DNA from: Candidatus Nanopelagicales bacterium
GTDB taxonomy: Bacteria; Actinomycetota; Actinomycetes; S36-B12
DNA: 5,795 nucleotides
Direction: 5' to 3'
Assembly (NCBI GenBank): GCA_018399515.1
Contig: JAGYOB010000381.1
Span: 1-5,795 of the forward strand
Shown here: positions 1-5,795 of the stretch, piece after piece
How positions within the stretch are numbered: the stretch's first letter is position 1
Layout of the letters: every line of letters begins with the position of its first letter
The notes under the pieces: model-generated
Database searches by the model: none
What the model was told of the DNA's origin: nothing
Seen by the model: the letters and a program-made list of their open reading frames with translations, nothing else
Translations under genes and position numbers: made by a program

Positions 1-1788
1 GAGTACTTCGTCTCCTACTACGACTACTACCAACCTGAGGCCTACGTGCCCACCACGGATACGTTCATCGAGAAGGATTCCTCGATCAACGAGGAGGTGG
101 AACGACTTCGGCATTCCGCGACGAATTCTCTGCTCACTCGACGCGATGTGGTGGTTGTCGCCACCGTCTCAGCGATCTACGGGCTGGGTACCCCGCAGGA
201 GTATGTCGACCGCATGGTTCGGCTGCGAACGGGGGAGGAGCACGATCTCGACGCGTTGCTGCGACGCCTGGTCGATATCCAGTATGCGCGCAATGATGTC
301 TCCTTCGAGCGGGGAACCTTCCGGGTGCGTGGTGACACGATCGAAGTATTTCCCGTCTACGAAACTCACCCGGTGCGCATCGATTTGTTCGGGGACGAGG
401 TGGAGCGGCTGATGACCCTGCATCCGATCACCGGGGAAGTGATGACCGAAGATTCGGAGATCTCGATCTTCCCAGCTACTCACTACGTGGCAGGTCCAGA
501 ACGGATGCAACGAGCGATCGCAGGAATCGAGAGCGAACTTGCTGACCGGTTGGTCGAGTTGGAGCAGCAGGGGCGTCTTCTCGAGGCGCAACGGCTTCGG
601 ATGCGAACGTCCTACGACCTGGAGATGATGCGGGAAATGGGCATCTGTTCAGGGATCGAGAATTACTCCCTGCACATCGACGGTAGGGAGCCGGGGTCAT
701 CGCCGAACTGTCTTCTTGACTACTTTCCTGAGGACTTCTTGCTCATCATCGATGAATCGCATGTGAGCGTGCCCCAGATCGGTGGCATGTACGAGGGCGA
801 TATGAGTCGCAAGCGGACCCTGGTCGAGCACGGGTTCCGGTTACCCAGCGCCATGGATAATCGTCCGCTCCGCTGGGAGGAGTTCCGCGAACGCACCGGC
901 CAAACCGTGTATCTGTCGGCAACACCCGGGTCCTTCGAATTGGCCCAGGCGGGCGGGGAATTCGTTGAACAGGTCATCCGGCCGACCGGGCTACTTGATC
1001 CGCTCGTGACGGTGAAACCCACCGAGGGACAGATCGACGATCTGCTGCACCAGATCACTGTTCGAGTCGAGCGGCAGGAGCGGATCCTGGTGACGACGTT
1101 GACCAAACGGATGGCTGAGGAGCTCACCGACTACCTGCTGGATAAGGGCGTTCGTGTGCAGTACCTGCATTCCGAGGTCGACACCCTACGGCGTATCGAA
1201 CTGCTGCGCGAGCTACGCCAGGGCCAGTTCGATGTCTTGGTCGGCATCAACCTGCTGCGTGAGGGATTGGACCTGCCTGAAGTATCTCTGGTGGCCATCC
1301 TGGATGCAGATAAAGAGGGTTTCTTGAGGTCGGAGACGTCGCTGATTCAGACCATCGGACGTGCGGCGCGTAACGTGAGCGGCGAGGTCCACATGTATGC
1401 CGACAAGGTCACGCCTTCGATGGCTCGCGCGATTGACGAAACTAACCGACGCCGTGCGAAGCAGGAGGCCTACAACACCGAACGCGGTATCGATCCCACG
1501 CCGTTGCGCAAGCGCATCGCGGATATCACCGACACTCTTGCTCGTGAAGACGCCGATACCGCCAAGCTTCTGGAGCAGCACGTGCTCACCGATGGCCCCG
1601 CCCGACCGCGTCGCGGGGGTGCAGCAGCAGCCGACCTGGTCGCATTGATCTCGGAATTGACCGAGCAGATGCGCAATGCTGCCGGTGACCTGCAGTTCGA
1701 GGTTGCGGCCCGCTATCGGGACGAGATCGCGGAGTTGAAGAAGGAGTTGCGGCAGATGAGCGAAGCCAGTGCCGTCGATGCGTCGTAG
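1..1788 (+). CDS. uvrB: UvrABC system protein B (excision nuclease helicase subunit), 5'-truncated by window edge
   Basis: UvrB is the DNA-damage-verifying ATPase/helicase subunit of cytoplasmic nucleotide excision repair; UvrA loads it and UvrC joins it for incision. The frame is open from base 1, so the gene continues upstream; 595 codons are present before TAG at 1786-1788. The first visible residues match E. coli UvrB from about residue 87, so about 86 or more residues are missing, including the Walker A GxTGSGKT loop. Visible (window residue numbers): the aromatic beta-hairpin SYYDYYQPEAYVP at 5-17, whose Tyr6, 7, 9, 10 and 15 correspond to E. coli Tyr92, 93, 95, 96 and 101; CSGIENY near 217; DESH Walker B at 251-254; SATPG at 306-310; helicase motif VI QTIGRAARN at 450-458; and a C-terminal UVR domain (about 545-583) that contacts UvrC and UvrA. 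An Ala/Arg/Gly-rich linker of about 20 residues precedes the UVR domain. All visible motifs are intact. The true start and promoter cannot be seen. Confidence 0.98.
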   Translation, partial: EYFVSYYDYYQPEAYVPTTDTFIEKDSSINEEVERLRHSATNSLLTRRDVVVVATVSAIYGLGTPQEYVDRMVRLRTGEEHDLDALLRRLVDIQYARNDVSFERGTFRVRGDTIEVFPVYETHPVRIDLFGDEVERLMTLHPITGEVMTEDSEISIFPATHYVAGPERMQRAIAGIESELADRLVELEQQGRLLEAQRLRMRTSYDLEMMREMGICSGIENYSLHIDGREPGSSPNCLLDYFPEDFLLIIDESHVSVPQIGGMYEGDMSRKRTLVEHGFRLPSAMDNRPLRWEEFRERTGQTVYLSATPGSFELAQAGGEFVEQVIRPTGLLDPLVTVKPTEGQIDDLLHQITVRVERQERILVTTLTKRMAEELTDYLLDKGVRVQYLHSEVDTLRRIELLRELRQGQFDVLVGINLLREGLDLPEVSLVAILDADKEGFLRSETSLIQTIGRAARNVSGEVHMYADKVTPSMARAIDETNRRRAKQEAYNTERGIDPTPLRKRIADITDTLAREDADTAKLLEQHVLTDGPARPRRGGAAAADLVALISELTEQMRNAAGDLQFEVAARYRDEIAELKKELRQMSEASAVDAS

Positions 1789-1810
1789 CGTCCAACCACG
1801 AGTCGCGAGC

Positions 1811-1815
1811 GGAGG
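1811..1815 (+). promoter_or_regulatory. Ribosome-binding site of the terC-like gene
   Basis: GGAGG lies 6 bases before the ATG at 1822, an ideal Shine-Dalgarno sequence and spacing. It fixes this ATG as the start over the GTG two codons later. The uvrB-to-terC gap is only 33 bases, with no evident terminator or promoter, so the two genes are probably cotranscribed. Confidence 0.8.
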
Positions 1816-1821
1816 CCGAGC

Positions 1822-2853
1822 ATGGAGGTGACGTTCGCGATCTGGGCGTTCTCCATCGGCGCCATCATCTTGCTCGTGGCGATCGACTTCTTCACGGTCA
1901 GCCGACACCCGCATGACGTGTCGTTCCGAGAGGCGTCACTGTGGTCGGTCTTCTACATCGCGATCGCCATCGCATTCGGGATACTCGTCTGGTTCTGGCA
2001 GGGATCGACCCTGGGTACCCAGTTCTTCGCGGCGTATCTGGTCGAGAAATCGCTGAGCGTGGACAACCTATTCGTCTTCGTCATCATCTTGACGCAGTTT
2101 GCGGTGCCCAGTGTCCTTCATCAGCGGGTGCTGTTATTCGGGGTGATGCTCGCACTTGTTTTCCGGGCTGTCTTCATTGCGATCGGTGCCGCGGCGATTG
2201 CCTACTTCTCGTTCACGTTCGTCATCTTCGGTGCCTTCCTCATCTGGACGGGAGTGCAACTTGCTCGACATCGCGATGACGATCCCGAGCCGAAAGAGAA
2301 CCTCGTCGTGCGGGTGGCTCGCCGGTGGTTCCCGGTGGCTGATCGTTTCGAGGGGACAAAGCTCTTCACTCGGATAGATGGAAAGCGGATGCTCACGCCG
2401 CTGCTGTTGGTGATGCTAGCAATCGGATCCACCGATCTGCTGTTCGCTTTGGACTCCATCCCCGCGACGTTCGGCGTGACGACGGAGCCATACCTGGTCT
2501 TCATGGCGAATGCCGCGGCGCTGCTCGGCCTACGCGCACTCTATTTCGTCCTGCGGGGACTATTGGACAGGCTGGTCTACCTATCGATCGGGCTATCAGC
2601 GATCTTGATTTTCATCGGGTTTAAGTTGATCCTCACCTTCGCGCACGAGCAGAACACCGCCATCCCGAAGATCTCCACCGGGCTGTCCCTCGGGGTCATC
2701 GGGGGAGTGCTGATCACAGTCACCCTGGCTTCATGGTGGAAGGTGCGCAGGGACCCATCGCTGCGCGCTCATGCTGGAACAGTGCTCGAGCCCCGACGCG
2801 GCGAGGAACGCCAGGAGCCCGACGAGCCCAACGGTGAAAGCGCGCAGCCCTAA
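1822..2853 (+). CDS. TerC/Alx-family integral membrane protein, probable divalent metal (Mn2+) exporter
   Basis: Complete 343-residue protein, a usual length for the TerC/Alx family. I see about nine hydrophobic segments, near residues 5-25, 41-59, 68-92, 103-123, 128-147, 190-212, 224-243, 250-273 and 286-305. A polar loop at about 148-188 and a charged, proline-rich tail from about 306 are probably cytoplasmic. Two family signature regions are intact: EKSLSVDNLFVF (Glu75, Asp81, Asn82) and STDLLFALDSIPA (Asp205, Asp211), the latter followed by TTEPYLVFMANAAALLGLRA. The acidic residues inside membrane segments are the likely metal-binding positions. Family knowledge: Alx and related bacterial members are linked to manganese efflux, while TerC was named for tellurite resistance; the exact substrate cannot be read from sequence. 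The neighbouring 5' region is too short for a yybP-ykoY manganese riboswitch, so control is more likely through the uvrB transcript. No tellurite-resistance partner genes are present. Confidence 0.93.
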   Translation: MEVTFAIWAFSIGAIILLVAIDFFTVSRHPHDVSFREASLWSVFYIAIAIAFGILVWFWQGSTLGTQFFAAYLVEKSLSVDNLFVFVIILTQFAVPSVLHQRVLLFGVMLALVFRAVFIAIGAAAIAYFSFTFVIFGAFLIWTGVQLARHRDDDPEPKENLVVRVARRWFPVADRFEGTKLFTRIDGKRMLTPLLLVMLAIGSTDLLFALDSIPATFGVTTEPYLVFMANAAALLGLRALYFVLRGLLDRLVYLSIGLSAILIFIGFKLILTFAHEQNTAIPKISTGLSLGVIGGVLITVTLASWWKVRRDPSLRAHAGTVLEPRRGEERQEPDEPNGESAQP

Positions 2854-2873
2854 GCGTGGCTACCAGCCTCGCT
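2853..2873. terminator. Imperfect hairpin across convergent stop codons, possible bidirectional terminator
   Basis: AGCGTGGCT (2853-2861) pairs with AGCCTCGCT (2865-2873) around an ACC loop, giving eight base pairs and one internal T-T mismatch. It overlaps the end of the terC-like gene's TAA (2851-2853) and the hydrolase's stop (2860-2862 on the other strand), so transcripts from both sides would form it. There is no T-run on either side, so it is not a classic intrinsic terminator. Actinobacterial terminators often lack strong T-tracts, which keeps the call open but weak. Confidence 0.3.
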
Positions 2874-3540
2874 CGCGCCACTCGTCGAGGTGGGGTCGTT
2901 CCGCGCCGATCGTGGTGTCAAAGCCGTGACCCGGGTAGATCCACGCGGAGTCGTCGAGGGAGTTGAAGAGTTCCCGCACGACGCCGGAGTACAGCGAATC
3001 GAAACGCTCGGAATCGTCCCAGGTCTTGCCGACGCCTCCCGGGAACAGGCAATCCCCGGTGAAGACGTGAGCATTGCCTGTCGGATCGTCATAGACGAAG
3101 ACGATCGACCCGGGAGTGTGTCCTTGGAGATGAATCGTTCGCAGACGGATGTCACCCACGTCGATGAATTCACCCCCGTCGAGAAGTCGATCCGAGGGAA
3201 TCGGGATGTCCGGTGCGTCGAGTCGACCGGCCATGGTGGAGGCTCCCGTCGCCGCCACGACATCGGACAGGGCCTGCCAGTGATCGGGGTGTCCGTGGGT
3301 CGTGGCGATGCGAAGGTCGGCGATGTCGGCGACGAGTTCGAGTAGGCGCTCAGGTTCGGCAGCCGCGTCGATGAGCAACCCGGCACCGGTGCGGTCGCAC
3401 CGAAGCAGATAGGTGTTGTTGTTGTACGGTCCCACCGCCATCTTGGTCACCGACATAGCGTCGAGTTGGCGCGTCTGAGGTGGCCCGGAGACACTGACGC
3501 GCCCGTCGTAGCCGGACTGTTCTCGGTCGTTCGATGGCAT
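2860..3540 (-). CDS. Metallo-beta-lactamase-fold hydrolase (glyoxalase II-like)
   Basis: Complete 226-residue soluble protein with no signal peptide or membrane segment. It carries a full dinuclear-metal ligand set of the MBL superfamily: THGHPDH (His82, His84, Asp86, His87), GHTPGS (His141), TGDCLF (bridging Asp163) and YPGHG (His205), with Asp58 in the first strand pair. The pattern GDCLFPGGVGKT with the ending GAERPHLDEWRERGW is familiar from actinobacterial Zn-dependent hydrolases next to uvrA, and resembles the glyoxalase II (hydroxyacylglutathione hydrolase) branch. The substrate is unknown. In actinobacteria, which use mycothiol rather than glutathione, a mycothiol or other thioester is conceivable but is inference. 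The ATG at 3540 was chosen because a strong Shine-Dalgarno precedes it; the conserved core begins near Met29, which lacks one. The gene converges on the terC-like gene (6 bases between stops) and diverges from uvrA. Confidence 0.93.
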   Translation of the reverse strand: MPSNDREQSGYDGRVSVSGPPQTRQLDAMSVTKMAVGPYNNNTYLLRCDRTGAGLLIDAAAEPERLLELVADIADLRIATTHGHPDHWQALSDVVAATGASTMAGRLDAPDIPIPSDRLLDGGEFIDVGDIRLRTIHLQGHTPGSIVFVYDDPTGNAHVFTGDCLFPGGVGKTWDDSERFDSLYSGVVRELFNSLDDSAWIYPGHGFDTTIGAERPHLDEWRERGW

Positions 3541-3548
3541 GATCTCCG

Positions 3549-3555
3549 CCTCCTC
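3549..3555 (-). promoter_or_regulatory. Ribosome-binding site of the MBL-fold hydrolase
   Basis: Read on the minus strand, GAGGAGG stands 8 bases before the ATG at 3540. This near-perfect Shine-Dalgarno supports the longer N-terminus over the internal Met29 (codon at 3454-3456), which has no purine-rich sequence before it. Confidence 0.8.
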
Positions 3556-3560
3556 GCTGC

Positions 3561-3573
3561 AGCACCTGGTGCT
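3561..3573. repeat. Perfect palindrome AGCACC-T-GGTGCT between divergent genes
   Basis: Six-base arms at 3561-3566 and 3568-3573 around a single central T form a perfect inverted repeat in the 81-base region between the hydrolase and uvrA. It overlaps a second palindrome, GCTGCAGC, at 3556-3563. With a one-base centre it cannot fold as a good RNA hairpin, so a small dimeric DNA-binding protein's operator is a more natural reading. No regulator can be named; it does not resemble the actinobacterial LexA box. Confidence 0.4.
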
Positions 3574-3581
3574 TTCGCCCC

Positions 3582-3587
3582 ACTCTA
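3582..3587 (-). promoter_or_regulatory. Possible -10 hexamer for the MBL-fold hydrolase
   Basis: On the minus strand the bases read TAGAGT, fitting the loose actinobacterial TANNNT pattern. Transcription would start near 3575, placing the palindrome at 3561-3573 just downstream of the start and the ribosome-binding site after that. No TTGAC-like -35 is seen at normal spacing, and a TANNNT hexamer is easily found by chance. Confidence 0.2.
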
Positions 3588-3608
3588 GGGGGCTCGCTAC
3601 CGACGGGC

Positions 3609-3614
3609 TACTCT
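3609..3614 (+). promoter_or_regulatory. Possible -10 hexamer of a leaderless uvrA promoter
   Basis: TACTCT matches TANNNT and ends 7 bases before the uvrA GTG at 3622, so transcription starting at that G would give a leaderless mRNA. This fits the absence of a Shine-Dalgarno sequence in the 25 bases before the start. No clear -35 hexamer lies 16-18 bases upstream (the bases there read TAGGGG). Leaderless genes are common in actinobacteria. Confidence 0.35.
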
Positions 3615-3621
3615 CAACAAC

Positions 3622-5795
3622 GTGTCAGATCGCCTGCTCGTTCGCGGTGCCCGTGAGCACAATCTCAAGGACGTCAGCCTCGACTTACCGCGGGACGCTC
3701 TGATCGTGTTCACCGGGCTTTCGGGTTCCGGCAAATCGAGCCTCGCCTTCGACACCATCTTCGCTGAGGGCCAGCGTAGGTACGTCGAAAGTCTGTCAGC
3801 GTATGCACGACAGTTCCTCGGGCAACTCGACAAGCCTGATGTGGATTTCATCGAGGGGCTGTCCCCGGCGGTCTCCATCGATCAGAAGTCGACGTCGCGG
3901 AATCCTCGGTCGACGGTCGGCACGATCACGGAGGTCTACGACTACCTGAGGCTGCTGTACGCACGGATCGGCCGCCCGCACTGTCCCGAATGCGGGTCAC
4001 CCATCGCTCGTCAAACGCCGCAGATGATCGTCGATCAATTGCTCGCTATGCCTCAGGGGACGCGCTTCGCCATTCTCAGTCCCGTGGTGCGCGAACGGAA
4101 GGGTGAGTACACCGACCTGTTTCGCCAATTGCAGTCCCAGGGATACGCCCGGGTCCGTGTTGATGGAGTTATTCACAATCTCGATGAGTCCCCGACCCTG
4201 AAGAAGTCTGAGAAGCATTCCATCGAGGTGGTCATCGATCGGGTCGCAGTGAAGGACAGCGCTCGACGTCGACTGACCGACTCGGTGGAAACGGCGCTGC
4301 GTCTGTCCGGAGGGCTGGTCGTGATCGACCGGGTGGATCTTGCCGAGGACGATCTCGAACGCGAGCAGATGTTCAGTGAACATCTCGCTTGTCTCAAGGA
4401 TGGGTTGAGTTTCGAAGAACTCGAGCCCCGCTCCTTCTCGTTTAACTCTCCGTTCGGGGCCTGTCCGTCCTGTTCAGGATTGGGAACGCGCATGAAGGTC
4501 GATCCCGAGCTCGTCATCCCCGACGATGAGTTGAGTCTGGCAGGCGGCGCCATCGCCCCGTGGTCAGCCGGACATGTAACCGATTATTTCTCGCGGCTGC
4601 TCGAAGCGCTCGGTGATGAACTCGGATTCGACACGGACACCCCGTGGAAGGCACTGCCTGCGAAGGCGCGTAAGGCCATCCTGTCGGGTCATCCCACCGA
4701 GGTGCACGTCCGATACCGCAATCGATACGGGCGCCAACGCAGTTACTTCACCACCTTCGAGGGCGTGATCCCGTATGTGGAGCGCCGGCATGCCGAGGCT
4801 GAAACGGATACGAGTCGGGATCGTTTCGCCGGCTATATGCGTGAGGTGCCCTGTGCCGAGTGCGGCGGAGCTAGGCTGAAGCCGGTGAGTCTCGCGGTCA
4901 CTATCGCCGATCGCAGCATCGCAGACGTGTCTGGAATGCCGATCGGTGATGCCGCACAGTTTCTTGCCGGATTGGCTCTCGATAAGCGAGACGCCCAGAT
5001 CGCCGCACGCGTCATGAAAGAGGTCAACGAACGACTGGCCTTCCTTGTTGACGTCGGCCTTGATTACCTCTCTCTGGACCGGCCAGCGGGCACGTTGGCG
5101 GGTGGTGAAGCGCAACGGATTCGGCTGGCGACGCAGATTGGCTCCGGGCTCGTCGGCGTGCTCTACGTGTTGGATGAGCCCAGCATCGGGCTCCATCAGC
5201 GAGATAACCATCGGCTCATCGAGACGCTCGTGAGACTCCGTGACCTGGGGAACACGCTGATCGTCGTCGAGCACGATGAGGACACGATTCGCACGGCAGA
5301 TTGGGTTGTCGATATCGGTCCGGGGGCAGGCGAGCATGGTGGCCGGATCGTGGTGAGTGGTCCGTATTCGGAATTGATCGACAACGCGGAATCCCTCACC
5401 GGGGCTTATCTTTCTGGGCGCCGCACCATCGAGGTGCCGCAGATCCGACGACCGATCACTGCGGATCGGATGCTGACCATCGAGGGCGCGAAAGAACACA
5501 ATCTGCGGGATGTCACCGTGGAGTTCCCCTTGGGCTGCCTCGTCGGGGTCACCGGGGTGAGTGGCTCGGGCAAGTCGACCCTGGTTAATGACATTCTCTA
5601 CAACGTGCTGGCCCGGGATCTGCACGGTGCCCGGACCGTCCCCGGTCGCCATCGGCGCGTCAAGGGGCTGGAGCATCTTGACAAAGTCGTTCACGTCGAC
5701 CAGAGCCCGATCGGTCGTACGCCGCGGAGTAACCCGGCGACCTACACCGGCGTGTTCGATCATGTTCGGCGGCTCTTCGCCGAGACCCCAGAAGC
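3622..5795 (+). CDS. uvrA: UvrABC system protein A (excision nuclease ATPase subunit), 3'-truncated by window edge
   Basis: UvrA is the dimeric ABC-type ATPase that finds distorted DNA and hands it to UvrB. The window holds 724 codons plus two bases; the family has about 940-980 residues, so the last quarter is missing. The GTG start is chosen because the next residues (SDRLLVRGAREHNL) fit the family N-terminus and a TAG lies in frame at 3586-3588 with no other usual start codon between. Visible: Walker A1 GLSGSGKS (Lys38); a Cys pair at 121/124; the UvrB-binding region, about 130-250; a zinc-module region with Cys257 and Cys281/Cys284; the insertion domain, about 290-400; a Cys pair at 411/414; first signature LAGGEAQRIRLA (492-503); Walker B1 LDEPS (Asp518, Glu519); H-loop His551; and Walker A2 GVSGSGKS (Lys651). 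The second zinc finger, second signature and Walker B2 lie beyond the edge. Two oddities: Asp260 stands where E. coli has the second zinc-finger cysteine, and the signature has Ala493 for the usual Ser. The frame is otherwise intact. Confidence 0.98.
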   Translation, partial: MSDRLLVRGAREHNLKDVSLDLPRDALIVFTGLSGSGKSSLAFDTIFAEGQRRYVESLSAYARQFLGQLDKPDVDFIEGLSPAVSIDQKSTSRNPRSTVGTITEVYDYLRLLYARIGRPHCPECGSPIARQTPQMIVDQLLAMPQGTRFAILSPVVRERKGEYTDLFRQLQSQGYARVRVDGVIHNLDESPTLKKSEKHSIEVVIDRVAVKDSARRRLTDSVETALRLSGGLVVIDRVDLAEDDLEREQMFSEHLACLKDGLSFEELEPRSFSFNSPFGACPSCSGLGTRMKVDPELVIPDDELSLAGGAIAPWSAGHVTDYFSRLLEALGDELGFDTDTPWKALPAKARKAILSGHPTEVHVRYRNRYGRQRSYFTTFEGVIPYVERRHAEAETDTSRDRFAGYMREVPCAECGGARLKPVSLAVTIADRSIADVSGMPIGDAAQFLAGLALDKRDAQIAARVMKEVNERLAFLVDVGLDYLSLDRPAGTLAGGEAQRIRLATQIGSGLVGVLYVLDEPSIGLHQRDNHRLIETLVRLRDLGNTLIVVEHDEDTIRTADWVVDIGPGAGEHGGRIVVSGPYSELIDNAESLTGAYLSGRRTIEVPQIRRPITADRMLTIEGAKEHNLRDVTVEFPLGCLVGVTGVSGSGKSTLVNDILYNVLARDLHGARTVPGRHRRVKGLEHLDKVVHVDQSPIGRTPRSNPATYTGVFDHVRRLFAETPE

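Noticed and set aside
1..45. Reading uvrB as starting at the GTG at base 46
   Set aside because: The codons from base 1 encode the conserved UvrB beta-hairpin (EYFVSYYDYYQPEAY), so the gene is cut by the window edge and this GTG is an internal valine.
1789..1821. Possible manganese riboswitch (yybP-ykoY) before the terC-like gene
   Set aside because: Only 33 bases separate uvrB from the start codon, too little for that element, and no such fold is visible.
1213..1914. Minus-strand open frame of 233 codons across the uvrB end and terC start
   Set aside because: It is antisense to two well-supported genes and has no recognisable motif; a composition shadow.
2890..3345. Plus-strand open frame of 151 codons opposite the MBL hydrolase
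   Set aside because: The minus-strand frame has a full MBL ligand set and a strong ribosome-binding site; this one has neither motif nor context.
3529..3534. GTTCGA half-site suggesting a LexA (SOS) box near uvrA
   Set aside because: The matching left half (TCGAAC, expected at 3519-3524) reads GTTCTC, and the site lies inside the hydrolase coding sequence. No full SOS box is visible in 3400-3621.
4564..5763. Long open frame of about 400 codons on the minus strand opposite uvrA
   Set aside because: It lies wholly antisense to clearly conserved uvrA coding sequence, has no recognisable domain and an Arg/His/Asp-rich composition typical of a reverse-complement shadow in high-G+C DNA.

Overview
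The window is G+C-rich (roughly 60% by eye), uses a GTG start, and carries proteins that read like those of Actinomycetota (high-G+C Gram-positives). I infer an actinobacterial chromosome but cannot place the genus. The order uvrB - terC-like gene - (reverse strand) metallo-beta-lactamase-fold hydrolase - uvrA is, from memory, close to the arrangement in streptomycetes and related actinobacteria. In mycobacteria a reverse-strand MBL gene also lies next to uvrA, downstream of uvrB.

Layout. Bases 1-1788 are the 3' seven-eighths or so of uvrB; the 5' end, with the Walker A loop, lies outside the window. After 33 bases and a clear ribosome-binding site comes a complete TerC/Alx-family membrane protein (1822-2853, + strand), probably cotranscribed with uvrB. 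It converges on a complete MBL-fold hydrolase (2860-3540, - strand) with only 6 bases between the two stop codons; an imperfect hairpin covers this junction. An 81-base divergent intergenic region (3541-3621) holds the hydrolase ribosome-binding site, a perfect 6+1+6 palindrome and weak promoter-like hexamers. uvrA starts with GTG at 3622 and runs off the right edge after 724 codons. The long antisense reading frames opposite uvrB, the hydrolase gene and uvrA look like shadows of high-G+C coding sequence.

How the genes work together. UvrA and UvrB form the damage-recognition complex of nucleotide excision repair: UvrA loads UvrB onto lesions and UvrC, not present here, then incises. The TerC-like protein probably exports a divalent metal such as Mn2+. 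The MBL protein is a soluble metal-dependent, probably thioester-type, hydrolase of unknown substrate. Any link between these two and DNA repair is inferred from position only.

This is an ordinary housekeeping neighbourhood. I see no mobile element, CRISPR array, RNA gene or new multi-gene system. The points most worth a second look are two non-canonical positions in UvrA (a missing zinc-ligand cysteine and LAGGE in place of LSGGE in the first ABC signature), the probably leaderless uvrA start, and the small palindrome between the divergent genes.
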